The notes beneath the pieces were generated by a model, which saw only the letters and a list, made by a program, of their open reading frames with translations, was not told the origin of the DNA and made no database searches. The position numbers and the translations under genes are program-made. From positions 1 to 64,000 of the forward strand of contig CAMEJD010000003.1 of assembly GCA_945919375.1 (NCBI GenBank): a DNA stretch of 64,000 nucleotides. Direction: 5' to 3'. Below, piece by piece: positions 50,820 through 60,467 of this stretch; the first letter of the stretch is position 1, and each line of letters begins with the position of its first letter. This stretch comes from an uncultured Clostridia bacterium. GTDB taxonomy: Bacteria; Bacillota; Clostridia; Christensenellales; UBA1242.

Positions 50820-52924
50820 AAGAAATTTTGTTTGTTGGGAATCCAAATGTTGGCAAAACCACACTTTTTAACACCCTTACATCTTCCAACGCAAAGACTG
50901 GAAATTTCCATGGTGTTACTGTTGATGAAAAAGTAAAAAAAGTTAATTTTTATGGCAAAGAATTTGAATGTGTTGACTTGCCGGGGATATATAGTATGAC
51001 ACCAAATTCTTATGAAGAAGAAGTTAGTATAAACTATATTTTGTCACACAAAGATGCTAGTATTGTTGTTGTTTCTCAAAGTAATGCTTTGCAAAAGAAT
51101 TTGCTTATTTTGTATGAATTATGTGAACTTGAAAGAGACGTAATTCTATTTGTAAACAAAATGCCCAAAGGTGGGGTTTTTGATATAAAAAAACTTGAAA
51201 ATAACCTTGGAATAAAATTAATTTTTGCAAATGCTAAAAATAAAAATGAAGTTGAGATTTTAAAAGAAAGTATTTTTAAAGATGAATTTAAAAGTAATAA
51301 AATAAATATAAAAATATGTCCAAATTTATTATATTTAAAAAATAAAATATCAAAAAATAATTTGTCACAAAATTTGCAAAACTTCTTTATTTATAAAGCA
51401 TTCAGTGGCTCAAAGTATTATCAGAAAAAATTAAATATAAAAGAAAATGATTTTTGTTTTAATGATGAAAATGATAATTTTTTACAAAATAATTTATTGG
51501 AAAAATATAATTATATTAGTAGCATTTTGCAAAAATCAAATTATGTTCAAAAACGGATTGTAGGTCAAAGTAAATTAGACAAAATATTTCTAAACAAATT
51601 TTTATGTTTGCCAATTTTTTTGCTTATAATGATTGGCGTTTTTTATCTAACATTTTTCTCACTTGGTGCATTTTTATCAAACTGTTTACGCTTTTTGTTT
51701 GTCGAAAAGTTGGGTTGGTTATGTGTTCAAAGTCTAAAAAATTGTTGTCAATTAACATGGCTTGTTGACTTGGTTGATGTTGGCATATTTGGCGGTGTGG
51801 GTACAATTATTTCGTTTTTACCGCAAGTTGTTTTGTTGTTTTTGGCATTAGATATTTTGGAGCAAAGTGGATACATTTCAAGGCTTGCATTTATGCTTGA
51901 TGATACCCTAAAAAAAGTTGGACTTTCTGGAAAGAGTGTATATACACTTTTAATGGGTTTTGGTTGTGGCACATCTGCTTGTATGACAGCAAGAACAATG
52001 AGTGATAAAAATGCAAAAATAAAAACTGCAATGCTTGCACCATTTATGAGTTGCAGTGCAAAACTTCCAGTCTATGCAGTAATTGGTGGGGCATTTTTTG
52101 GTGCGAACAATATCTGGATAATCGTTTGTTTATACATTTTGGGAATAGTTGTTGCACTTCTTTTGAGTTTATTCTTTGAAAGTACAACTCTAAAAAGTAA
52201 TAACCAAACTTTTATTATGGAGTTTCCAGATTATCAAAAAGTTGGAATAAAACATATCTTTACAACAATTTTAAGCACAATAAAAACATTTTTGATAAGG
52301 ATTGGTTCCTTGCTTCTTGTTTTATCTATTATCGTGTGGATTTTGGAAAACTTTAGTTTTGATTTATCCTATGTAAAACTTTCAAGCAAATCTAGTATGA
52401 TAGAAACTTTGGGAAAGATAATATCCCCAATATTTGTTCCACTAGGCTTTTCTTCTTGGGGTATAACTTCGGCACTGCTTGCTGGTATTGTTGCAAAAGA
52501 AATTATAATTTCGTCAATTGCAATATTCAACAATGTTTCCTCTAATAATTCCAATTTTATGCAGTCTGTTTCTAATAGTTTAAAGTTAAGCACAAATGTT
52601 GTATATTTCACTCCAGCTAGTGCATTATCTTTTATGGTTTTTTGTTTGCTTTATACACCTTGTGTGTCAACAATGGCAGTCCTTGGCAAGGAAATTGGTA
52701 AAAAATGGACAATAATTTGCATTTTGATGCAGTTTGTTATTGCGTATATAACTGCAATGATAACTTTTGGGTTATTTAATCTTATTGCATATCTTGGAAT
52801 AGTTAATTCCTTGTTTTTAATATTGCTTATAATTTGTATTGTTCATATTTTAAGAAAATTACTAAACAAAAAGAAAAGTAAAATAGTCAATGTTAAATGT
52901 ATGGGTTGTAATAGATGTAAATAA
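50816..52924 (+). CDS. feoB: ferrous iron transporter FeoB
   Basis: The 702-residue protein imports Fe(II). The N-terminal GTPase has G1 GNPNVGKTT (residues 8-16), G2 GNFHGVTVD and G3 DLPGIYSM. The expected G4 NxxD reads NKMP (in VNKMPKGGVFD), so the guanine-specifying Asp is missing. A spacer of helices leads to the membrane part with two Gate domains (LMGFGCGTSACMTARTM and YTPCVSTMAVLGKE). The C terminus ends in a short Cys motif (CMGCNRCK). It begins in an ATGA overlap with feoA. Confidence 0.94.
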   Translation: MKEILFVGNPNVGKTTLFNTLTSSNAKTGNFHGVTVDEKVKKVNFYGKEFECVDLPGIYSMTPNSYEEEVSINYILSHKDASIVVVSQSNALQKNLLILYELCELERDVILFVNKMPKGGVFDIKKLENNLGIKLIFANAKNKNEVEILKESIFKDEFKSNKINIKICPNLLYLKNKISKNNLSQNLQNFFIYKAFSGSKYYQKKLNIKENDFCFNDENDNFLQNNLLEKYNYISSILQKSNYVQKRIVGQSKLDKIFLNKFLCLPIFLLIMIGVFYLTFFSLGAFLSNCLRFLFVEKLGWLCVQSLKNCCQLTWLVDLVDVGIFGGVGTIISFLPQVVLLFLALDILEQSGYISRLAFMLDDTLKKVGLSGKSVYTLLMGFGCGTSACMTARTMSDKNAKIKTAMLAPFMSCSAKLPVYAVIGGAFFGANNIWIIVCLYILGIVVALLLSLFFESTTLKSNNQTFIMEFPDYQKVGIKHIFTTILSTIKTFLIRIGSLLLVLSIIVWILENFSFDLSYVKLSSKSSMIETLGKIISPIFVPLGFSSWGITSALLAGIVAKEIIISSIAIFNNVSSNNSNFMQSVSNSLKLSTNVVYFTPASALSFMVFCLLYTPCVSTMAVLGKEIGKKWTIICILMQFVIAYITAMITFGLFNLIAYLGIVNSLFLILLIICIVHILRKLLNKKKSKIVNVKCMGCNRCK

Positions 52925-52964
52925 TTTTTTGCTTTTTGCAAAGACTATGCAAAGTAGGTGAATT

Positions 52965-53576
52965 ATGAATTTTTATTTTGTTTTAAACGGCTGTCTATTC
53001 TTTTTAATTTTATTTGGAGTCTTTGAACATTTGTTAAAATTTTACAATATCAATAAATGGTTTGCTTGTCTATTTGTATTCTTGTCTTGCGTGTTTAATA
53101 TGCTCCAAAGTTTTCAAATATTTGGAATAATGATAAACCTAAATTTTGTTTTATATACATTTACTTTCTTTGTATGTTTGTTCAAGTTAAAAGGCTTTAA
53201 AAATTACTTTAAAATGATTTTTGTCTCACTTATAATTGTTGCAGTACTTATGTGTTATAGTGCTTTTGATTTTGCCGATTTTGAATATAGTTTTGTTGGA
53301 ATCTATGTTTATGTTGCCATAATTGCGGGATTTGTTCTTTCATTTATTTTGCCAAATCTAAAAACAACTTTTTGTGGAACAATGCTTGGTGGTGTAATCT
53401 ACGATTTAATTTATTGGAAGTTCTTTAATGGACTTGATAGCGAAATGTTCACTCTTTTGCAAATAAGCACATTGACATTTGTTTTTGTCACTATTTGTAG
53501 TTATTGTATGAGCAATTATTTTGTCTGGCTTTCAAAAACATATAGAAATAAGAAAAAACAAGAAACTACAAACTAA
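52965..53576 (+). CDS. hypothetical six-helix membrane protein
   Basis: The 203-residue protein is very hydrophobic and rich in Phe, with about six transmembrane segments and a basic C-terminal tail (SKTYRNKKKQETTN). I recognise no family. AGTAGGTG precedes the ATG. It lies between feoB and der, with der starting 64 bases later behind its own AGGAGAAAAAA site, so it may not belong to the der operon. Confidence 0.7.
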   Translation: MNFYFVLNGCLFFLILFGVFEHLLKFYNINKWFACLFVFLSCVFNMLQSFQIFGIMINLNFVLYTFTFFVCLFKLKGFKNYFKMIFVSLIIVAVLMCYSAFDFADFEYSFVGIYVYVAIIAGFVLSFILPNLKTTFCGTMLGGVIYDLIYWKFFNGLDSEMFTLLQISTLTFVFVTICSYCMSNYFVWLSKTYRNKKKQETTN

Positions 53577-53640
53577 AACCAAAAATCTATTGTCTATTTT
53601 GCCTAAATATGATATTATTTTTGCTATATAGGAGAAAAAA

Positions 53641-54960
53641 ATGGCAAAACCTTTAGTTGCAATAGTAGGAAGACCAAATGTTGGCAAAAGTACATTTTTT
53701 AATAAGATTTGCGGGAAAAGAATTAGTATAGTTGATGACACACCGGGTGTAACTAGAGATAGGATATACGGCGATGCAGAATGGTGTGGTCATGAATTCC
53801 GTTTGGTTGACACAGGTGGAATTGACCCCAGCAGTGATGATGTTTTCCAAACAAATATATGTGAGCAAGCAAAAATTGCAATCGACCTTGCCCAAGTTAT
53901 TGTTTTTATTGTTGATGGACGAGATGGATTGACCCAAAAAGACCACGAAGTTGCAGATATGCTTCGTAAATGCAATAAACAAATTGTTTTGGTTGTAAAC
54001 AAACTTGATAATTTTGAAGTTGAAAACTCTTACGAATTTTATGAATTAGGGTTGGGAGAGCCATTCCCAATTTCTTGCGAACAAGCGAAAGGTCTTGGCG
54101 AAGTCCTTGACGAAATTGTAAAGAACTTTGACAAATTTGAAACAAATGAAGAACCTGACAGCATAAAAATAGCAATTGTGGGCAGACCAAATGTTGGAAA
54201 AAGCAGTATTACTAACAGAATACTTGGTTTTGATAGAGTTGTTGTAAGCGATGTTGCAGGGACAACTCGTGATGCCATTGAAACTGATTTTGTTTACAAC
54301 AAGCAAAAATATACACTTATTGATACTGCCGGGCTAAGAAGAACAAGGAGTTATGAAAAAGAAAGTGTTGAAGGTTACAGTGTTATTAGAACAATGGAAG
54401 CAATTGAAAGAGCAGATGTTGTTTTAATCGTCTTTAATTCAACCGAAGAAATATCGGAGCAAGATGTAAGAATTGCTGGTTTTGTTCATGAAGCAGGCAA
54501 ACCAAGTGTTGTTGTTATGAATAAATGGGACTTGGTTGAAAAAGATGGACATACAATAAACATATATCAAGACAAATTAAAAGACAGTTTGTCATTTATG
54601 GACTACTTTAAATCGGTTTATGTTTCGGCACTAACAGGGCAAAGATTGACAAATGTTATTGATATGGCAAAACAAAGTTATGATAATGCTTCAAAGAGAA
54701 TAAAAACTGGAATACTTAACGAACTGTTAAGTCAAGCAATTTTGTCAAACGAACCACCATATAGAAATGGTAGAAGACTAAAAATTTCATATATAACTCA
54801 ATTCAAATCAAACCCACCAACTTTTATTTTGTTCTGCAATGATGCGTCACTTATGCATTTTTCATACCTAAGATATCTTGAAAATAGATTTCGTGAAGCA
54901 GTTGATTTTTCGGGGACACCAATAAGGTTTGTAACAAGGTCAAAAGGAGATAAAGAGTAA
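53641..54960 (+). CDS. der: ribosome-assembly GTPase Der (EngA)
   Basis: The 439-residue protein has two tandem GTPase domains, each with GRPNVGKS (near residues 10-17 and 180-187), DTPGVTRDR and DTAGLRR-type G3 loops, NKLD and NKWD G4 motifs, plus a C-terminal KH-like domain. It acts in 50S subunit maturation. TAGGAGAAAAAA precedes the ATG. It overlaps plsY by one base. Confidence 0.98.
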   Translation: MAKPLVAIVGRPNVGKSTFFNKICGKRISIVDDTPGVTRDRIYGDAEWCGHEFRLVDTGGIDPSSDDVFQTNICEQAKIAIDLAQVIVFIVDGRDGLTQKDHEVADMLRKCNKQIVLVVNKLDNFEVENSYEFYELGLGEPFPISCEQAKGLGEVLDEIVKNFDKFETNEEPDSIKIAIVGRPNVGKSSITNRILGFDRVVVSDVAGTTRDAIETDFVYNKQKYTLIDTAGLRRTRSYEKESVEGYSVIRTMEAIERADVVLIVFNSTEEISEQDVRIAGFVHEAGKPSVVVMNKWDLVEKDGHTINIYQDKLKDSLSFMDYFKSVYVSALTGQRLTNVIDMAKQSYDNASKRIKTGILNELLSQAILSNEPPYRNGRRLKISYITQFKSNPPTFILFCNDASLMHFSYLRYLENRFREAVDFSGTPIRFVTRSKGDKE

Positions 54961-55703
54961 TGCCATTTTATTACTATATCATTCTATGCCTAACTGGCTA
55001 TCTTATGGGAAATGTTAGTTTTGCAAAAATTATTTCAAAACTAAAGCATGACGATATAACAAAACATGGAAGTGGTAATCCAGGTTCAATGAATATGCTA
55101 CGTACCTTTGGGCTAAAAATGGGGCTTTTGACTTTGTTCCTTGATGCACTTAAAGGGGCAATACCTGCATTGCTTGGATTTTTTATGTTTGGCGGATATT
55201 CTTCTGGTGAACTTGCATATATAGGACTATATGCAGGTGGCATAAGTGCAGTTGTTGGGCATTGCTTTCCAATTGCCTCAAACTTTAAAGGGGGAAAGGG
55301 TGTTGCAACGACATTAGGTGTTTTTGCAGTCGCTGAACCATATATTGCACTTGGTGCATTTATTGTATGTTTTTTGTATCTTGTAATTTTTGATTATGGT
55401 GCAATTGCTTCATTTATTTTTATTACAGCATTAACATTGTATGAGGGATATAGATTCCATTCAAACCTTACAATTTCAATTATGTTGTTTGTTGTTTATG
55501 TTTTGATTTTTTATATGCATAGAAAGAATATAACAAGACTTTTAATTGGCAAAGAGAATAAAGTTAATTTAAAAGATAAATTAAAGAAAATTGGTAAGAA
55601 AAAACATGTTGTTACTGATGGCGAACAAGTGCAAACAAGAAAGGAAAGAAGAAAAGAGAAAAAAGAACAAAAGAAACAAGAAATAAAAAGAGAAATCGGT
55701 TAA
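54960..55703 (+). CDS. plsY: glycerol-3-phosphate acyltransferase PlsY
   Basis: The 247-residue membrane enzyme uses the acyl-phosphate made by PlsX to acylate glycerol-3-phosphate. Conserved motifs are GSGNPGSMNMLRTFG (usually GSGNxGaTN), GHCFPIASNFKGGKGVATTLG and five helices. A Lys/Glu-rich tail of about 45 residues extends beyond the usual length of about 200. The gene overlaps the der stop; gpsA, often nearby, is absent. Confidence 0.95.
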   Translation: MPFYYYIILCLTGYLMGNVSFAKIISKLKHDDITKHGSGNPGSMNMLRTFGLKMGLLTLFLDALKGAIPALLGFFMFGGYSSGELAYIGLYAGGISAVVGHCFPIASNFKGGKGVATTLGVFAVAEPYIALGAFIVCFLYLVIFDYGAIASFIFITALTLYEGYRFHSNLTISIMLFVVYVLIFYMHRKNITRLLIGKENKVNLKDKLKKIGKKKHVVTDGEQVQTRKERRKEKKEQKKQEIKREIG

Positions 55704-55782
55704 TGGTTTTTCTTTTTTTTATGCCATTACTGTCACTTAATATAAACATTCTTTATTAGTAAGGGAGAAATCTTAACAATTT

Positions 55783-55812
55783 TTGATAAACCATTTTTTA
55801 ATTAACTATAAT
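55783..55812 (+). promoter_or_regulatory. promoter of the priA operon
   Basis: TTGATA (55783-55788), 18 bases, TATAAT (55807-55812), 18 bases before the priA ATG, leaving a very short leader without a Shine-Dalgarno. Confidence 0.6.
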
Positions 55813-55830
55813 TGTGATATAGTATAAGAT

Positions 55831-58026
55831 ATGAGAATTGCAGAAGTAATTGTCGATATATCAACAAGCAGTATAGACAAAGTTTTTGATTATGAATGTA
55901 ATGAAAATATAAAAGTAGGACAAAGAGTTTTTGTTCCTTTTGGCAAGCAAACAATTCAAGGCTTTGTTATTAACATAAAAGATAACACAAATTTTGATTT
56001 GGGTAAGTTGAAAAAGGTTATTTCCAGCATTGAAGAAGAAATTGTAATTTTGCCGGAATTGGTTGACCTTATGAAAGATATGCAAAAAAAATTCCATTTG
56101 CGGATGGTTGATATTTTAAGACTTTTTATTCCAAGCGAAATGCGAACAAGCAAAGTAAGACCGCTTTTTGAAACTTATGTTCGCCTTAATGACAAAATTA
56201 GTTATGAAGATTACAAAAAAACGATTAGAAAAAATGCAAAAAATCAATTGGAACTTTTGGATGTGTTAGATGTCAACAAGAAATACAGTAAGACAATTCT
56301 TTGTGAAAAATATTCAAGGTCAGCAGTTCAAAAATTGATTCAAGACAATATTCTTGTTGAAAGTGAAGAAGAAAAAAAGCGAGCGCCAAGTTATATAAAA
56401 ACTCAAAAAGTTACATTTGAGCATACCCCACTTCAAAAAAGAGCAATAGATACAATTCTTTCGGGCAATGAAACGTATCTTTTGTTTGGTGTAACTGGCA
56501 GTGGGAAAACTGAAGTATATATGAGTGTTATTGAAGAAAAAATAAAACAGGGAAAAACTGCAATTATGCTTGTTCCTGAAATTTCATTAACACCGCAAGT
56601 TTTGGCAAACTTTAAGGCAAGATTTGGAGAAGAAGTTGCAATACTTCATAGCGGGCTTAGTGTTGGCGAAAGATTTGATGAGTGGCGAAGAATACTTTGT
56701 GGTGAGGCAAAAATAGTTGTCGGAGCAAGGTCTGCAATTTTTGCTCCAATAAAAAATGTTGGTGTTATTATTGTTGATGAAGAGCATGAAACAAGTTATA
56801 TCTCGGAATCAAATCCAAGATACAATTCTATTGATGTTGCAAAATTTAGAAAAAATTATAACAATTGTCCGCTTGTTCTTGCAAGTGCAACGCCAAGTAT
56901 TGCATCTTACAATAAAGCACTTTTGGGAGAATATAAACTTGTTGAATTGCCTGAAAGGGTAAATGGGATGCCTATGCCAAAAATTCAAATTGTGGATATG
57001 CTTTCGGAGATAAGAAATGGCAATACAACAATTTTTTCAAGAGTACTTAGGGACGAACTTGAAAAGTGTGTTAAAGACAAAAAACAAGCAATGTTATTTG
57101 TCAATCGTAGGGGATATTCTTCATTTTTAAGATGCACGGATTGTGGCTATGTTGCAAAATGTAGCGATTGCGATGTAACGCTTGTTTATCACAAGGAAGA
57201 ACAAAAACTCAAATGTCATTATTGTGGTAAAAGATATAGAGTGCTCACAAAATGTCCAGAGTGTGGAAGCAGTGCAATAAGAGAAGGTGCAGTTGGAACG
57301 GAGCAAGTTGTTAGTATGCTAAAAGAGTTATACCCAAATGTGGAAATACTTAGAATGGATAACGATACAACTCGGACAAAAAATGCATATCAAGAAATAT
57401 TAACAAAATTTGGGAAAACAAAGCCTGCATTTTTGGTTGGAACTCAAATGATTGCAAAAGGTCACGATTTTGCCGATGTGACAGTCGTTGGAATTGTCGA
57501 TGCAGACCAAAGTTTGTATCATAGTGATTATAGAAGCACCGAAAAAACATTTGAACTAATTACACAAATGAGTGGTCGTGCAGGTAGAGCAAAAAGTGAA
57601 GGCAAAGTAATTCTTCAAACTTATGTTCCAAGACATTATGCATATAGATTTATTGCGAACTATGATTACAAAAGTTTTTTTGAAAAAGAACTAAATATAA
57701 GAAAGGCAACAAACTTTCCACCTTTTACAAAGATAATAAGGTTGCTATTTACTGGGGATAATGAAGAAATTGTAAGAGAATATACAAAATTGTGTTATAG
57801 CAAAGTCAAAGAACTTATGAACAACAATTTGCAAGATTTTGTATATCTTGATGCAATGAAAAGTCCTATTTCAAAAATTAAGAAAAAAATTCGTTATCAA
57901 ATTCTTATGCGAATAAAAGAAAAAAATTGTGATAATATTGTTGAAAAAATATACGAAATATGCGATAATATTGAGCAGAACAAAGTTAGTTTATTTGTGG
58001 AAATTGACCCACAAAACTTAAGTTAA
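55831..58026 (+). CDS. priA: primosomal helicase PriA
   Basis: The 731-residue superfamily 2 helicase restarts stalled replication forks. Order: N-terminal 3'-DNA-binding domain, winged helix, Walker A FGVTGSGKTEVYM (near residue 220), DEEHETSY box, then the zinc region CTDCGYVAKCSDCD and CHYCGKRYRVLTKCPECG, and motif VI MSGRAGRAKS. No ribosome site is visible before the ATG. def follows after 12 bases. Confidence 0.97.
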   Translation: MRIAEVIVDISTSSIDKVFDYECNENIKVGQRVFVPFGKQTIQGFVINIKDNTNFDLGKLKKVISSIEEEIVILPELVDLMKDMQKKFHLRMVDILRLFIPSEMRTSKVRPLFETYVRLNDKISYEDYKKTIRKNAKNQLELLDVLDVNKKYSKTILCEKYSRSAVQKLIQDNILVESEEEKKRAPSYIKTQKVTFEHTPLQKRAIDTILSGNETYLLFGVTGSGKTEVYMSVIEEKIKQGKTAIMLVPEISLTPQVLANFKARFGEEVAILHSGLSVGERFDEWRRILCGEAKIVVGARSAIFAPIKNVGVIIVDEEHETSYISESNPRYNSIDVAKFRKNYNNCPLVLASATPSIASYNKALLGEYKLVELPERVNGMPMPKIQIVDMLSEIRNGNTTIFSRVLRDELEKCVKDKKQAMLFVNRRGYSSFLRCTDCGYVAKCSDCDVTLVYHKEEQKLKCHYCGKRYRVLTKCPECGSSAIREGAVGTEQVVSMLKELYPNVEILRMDNDTTRTKNAYQEILTKFGKTKPAFLVGTQMIAKGHDFADVTVVGIVDADQSLYHSDYRSTEKTFELITQMSGRAGRAKSEGKVILQTYVPRHYAYRFIANYDYKSFFEKELNIRKATNFPPFTKIIRLLFTGDNEEIVREYTKLCYSKVKELMNNNLQDFVYLDAMKSPISKIKKKIRYQILMRIKEKNCDNIVEKIYEICDNIEQNKVSLFVEIDPQNLS

Positions 58027-58038
58027 AAGGAGAAAAAA

Positions 58039-58488
58039 ATGGCATTAAGAGAAGTTGTGCAAGTAGGGAATGATGTTTTAAGAAAAGTGTCAAAACCTGT
58101 CACTGTGTTTGATAGTAAATTGGAAGATTTGATTGATGATATGTGGGAAACTATGTATGCAAACAATGGAATGGGATTTGCTGCCCCACAAGTTGGGGTA
58201 TTAAAGCGAGTTGTTGTTATGGATGTTAATGGAATGAAGTTGGAGTTAATTAACCCCGAAATTATTGCATCATCCGGCAGTGATATTGAGCAAGAAGGTT
58301 GCCTTAGTTGTGGCAAAATTAAAGGAAGGGTTGAAAGACCTATGAATGTGACAGTAAAGGCACAAGATAGATATGGCTATCATTTTACTATTAGTGGTGA
58401 AAAGTATTTGGCAAGATGTTTGTGTCATGAAATTGATCACTTGAATGGAATACTTTTTATTGACAAAATGACAAAATATAACAAATAG
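58039..58488 (+). CDS. def: peptide deformylase
   Basis: The 149-residue metalloenzyme removes the formyl group from new proteins. Its three motifs are GMGFAAPQVG, EGCLSCG and HEIDHLNG (HExxH). AAAAGGAGAAAAAA precedes the ATG. It sits between priA and fmt, the usual pairing with the formylating enzyme. Confidence 0.97.
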   Translation: MALREVVQVGNDVLRKVSKPVTVFDSKLEDLIDDMWETMYANNGMGFAAPQVGVLKRVVVMDVNGMKLELINPEIIASSGSDIEQEGCLSCGKIKGRVERPMNVTVKAQDRYGYHFTISGEKYLARCLCHEIDHLNGILFIDKMTKYNK

Positions 58489-58495
58489 GAGATTT

Positions 58496-59428
58496 ATGAA
58501 AGTAATTTTTTTAGGAACGCCAGACTTTGCAAAGGTCTGTTTGGATGTGCTAATTCACTCAAAACATAAAGTGGTCGCTGTTGTGTGTCAAGAAGACAAA
58601 CCAAGTGGAAGGGGTAACAAACTCAAAGCTCCGCCAACAAAAATTTTGGCACAAGAATATGGCATACCTGTTTATCAATTCCACAAAATAAGAACAGATG
58701 GAGTTGATATACTAAAAAGTCTTGATGCCGATATAATGGTAACAAGTGCATATGGTCAAATTTTAAGTCAAGAGATAATTGATATTTGCCCGCATAAGAT
58801 TATAAATGTGCATGGCTCTTTGCTCCCAAAGTATCGTGGTGCAAGCCCTATTCAAACTGCAATACTAAATGGCGAAACAAAAACTGGCGTAACAATTATG
58901 CAAACAGAGATAGGTATAGATACAGGAGCAATGCTTGAAAGCAAATCTATTGAAATTTTACCAAATGACACCTATGGAACTCTTTCTGAAAAATTATCCT
59001 ATGTTGGAGCTGAATTGCTTATTGACGCACTTGATAAAATTGAGAGTGGGACAGATGTTTGGACAATGCAAGACGATAGTAAGGCAACATACACAAAGAT
59101 GATAAAACCTGAACAAGAGTTCTTGGATTTTTCGGACACAATGGAAAACCTCGTAAACAAAGTTAGGGCGTACAATCCAAACCCTGTTGCAAAGTTGAAA
59201 GTTAATGGTGAGCAATTTAAAGTTTTTGAACTAAAACGGTTTGAAGGAATAAAATGTGACACTGATGGCGAAGTTATTGAAGCATCGCCAAAGAAAGGAC
59301 TTGTTATTTCATGCAAAGATGGGGCTGTTGAAGTCGTTGAGTTGCAAGCACCATCATCAAAGAGAATGCTTGCAAAAAGTTATCTAAACGGGAGGAAAAT
59401 TGAAGTAGGAAAAATTGTAAATGCTTAA
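58496..59428 (+). CDS. fmt: methionyl-tRNA formyltransferase
   Basis: The 310-residue enzyme formylates initiator Met-tRNA with 10-formyl-THF, the product of fhs. Motifs: FLGTPDFAKVCLD at the N terminus, the catalytic region TSAYGQILSQEI and NVHGSLLPKYRGASPIQ, and a C-terminal OB-like domain. TAGGAGATTT precedes the ATG. Its end overlaps rlmN by eight bases. Confidence 0.97.
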   Translation: MKVIFLGTPDFAKVCLDVLIHSKHKVVAVVCQEDKPSGRGNKLKAPPTKILAQEYGIPVYQFHKIRTDGVDILKSLDADIMVTSAYGQILSQEIIDICPHKIINVHGSLLPKYRGASPIQTAILNGETKTGVTIMQTEIGIDTGAMLESKSIEILPNDTYGTLSEKLSYVGAELLIDALDKIESGTDVWTMQDDSKATYTKMIKPEQEFLDFSDTMENLVNKVRAYNPNPVAKLKVNGEQFKVFELKRFEGIKCDTDGEVIEASPKKGLVISCKDGAVEVVELQAPSSKRMLAKSYLNGRKIEVGKIVNA

Positions 59429-60467
59429 TTTGTTAGATTATAGTTTTGAAGAAATTGAAAAGTTGGTTCAAGATTTGGGCGAAAAGAAGTTTCGTGCAAG
59501 TCAACTTTATTCCGCCTTGTATTCATATAAAAATAGTAATGAAATATCAAATTTATCAAATGATTTTTTGCAAAAATTGAGTGAAACATATAATTTTTGT
59601 CCAATACGAATATACAAAAAATTTGAAGGAAAAGATGGAACAATAAAGTTTATATACAAATTGTATGATGGGAATCTCATTGAAGGTGTTTTAATGTCAT
59701 ATAAATATGGCAACACGCTTTGCGTTTCAACTCAAATTGGGTGCAGAATGGGATGCAAGTTTTGTGCGTCAACATTAAATGGACTTATTAGGAATTTGAC
59801 CGCAGGCGAGATATTGGCACAAGTTTTATGCGTAAATCGTGAACTTGGTGGTGGGTTAAAAGACAAGAGAAAAATTACAAATATTGTGCTTATGGGAAGT
59901 GGTGAACCACTTGATAATTATGATAATGTTGTAAAGTTCTTGAAATTAGTTTCAGATGAAAAAGGAATAAATATAAGCCAAAGAAATATTTCGCTGTCAA
60001 CTTGTGGATTAGTTCCAGAAATAAAAAAACTTGCCGATGAGAATTTGCAAATTACACTTACAATTTCTTTGCATGCTCCAAATGATGAATTAAGGCAAAA
60101 AACAATGCCAATTGCAAACAAATATTCTATAAAAGAAATACTTGATGCTGTGAGATATTACTTTAACAAAACAAAAAGGAGAATAGTTTTTGAATATGCT
60201 CTAATTGACGGAGTAAATGATACTTTTGAATGTGCTGACGAATTGTCGCATCTTTTAAAAGGTTTAAGTTGTCATGTGAACTTGATTCCACTTAATGAAG
60301 TAAAAGAAAGAGGACTTGTTGGGACAAATAGAAAAAGGGCATATGCCTTTATGGATAGGCTAGAAAAACATAATGTGTCTGCAACTGTAAGACGAACAAT
60401 GGGAGAAGATATCGAGGGGGCATGTGGGCAACTTCGTGCAAAAATAATAAAGGAAGAGAATGAATAG
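59421..60467 (+). CDS. rlmN: dual-specificity RNA methyltransferase RlmN
   Basis: The 348-residue radical SAM enzyme makes 2-methyladenosine in 23S rRNA and tRNA. The cluster motif is CRMGCKFCAS near residue 113. Also visible are LMGSGEPLDNYDNV, ISLSTCGLVPEI, SLHAPNDELRQK and the C-terminal GEDIEGACGQLR with the catalytic Cys. It overlaps fmt and rsgA by eight bases each. Confidence 0.97.
   Translation: MLNLLDYSFEEIEKLVQDLGEKKFRASQLYSALYSYKNSNEISNLSNDFLQKLSETYNFCPIRIYKKFEGKDGTIKFIYKLYDGNLIEGVLMSYKYGNTLCVSTQIGCRMGCKFCASTLNGLIRNLTAGEILAQVLCVNRELGGGLKDKRKITNIVLMGSGEPLDNYDNVVKFLKLVSDEKGINISQRNISLSTCGLVPEIKKLADENLQITLTISLHAPNDELRQKTMPIANKYSIKEILDAVRYYFNKTKRRIVFEYALIDGVNDTFECADELSHLLKGLSCHVNLIPLNEVKERGLVGTNRKRAYAFMDRLEKHNVSATVRRTMGEDIEGACGQLRAKIIKEENE

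Noticed and set aside
55704..55735. Terminator after plsY
   Set aside because: TAATGG/CCATTA could pair but the loop is long and no T run follows the 3' arm.
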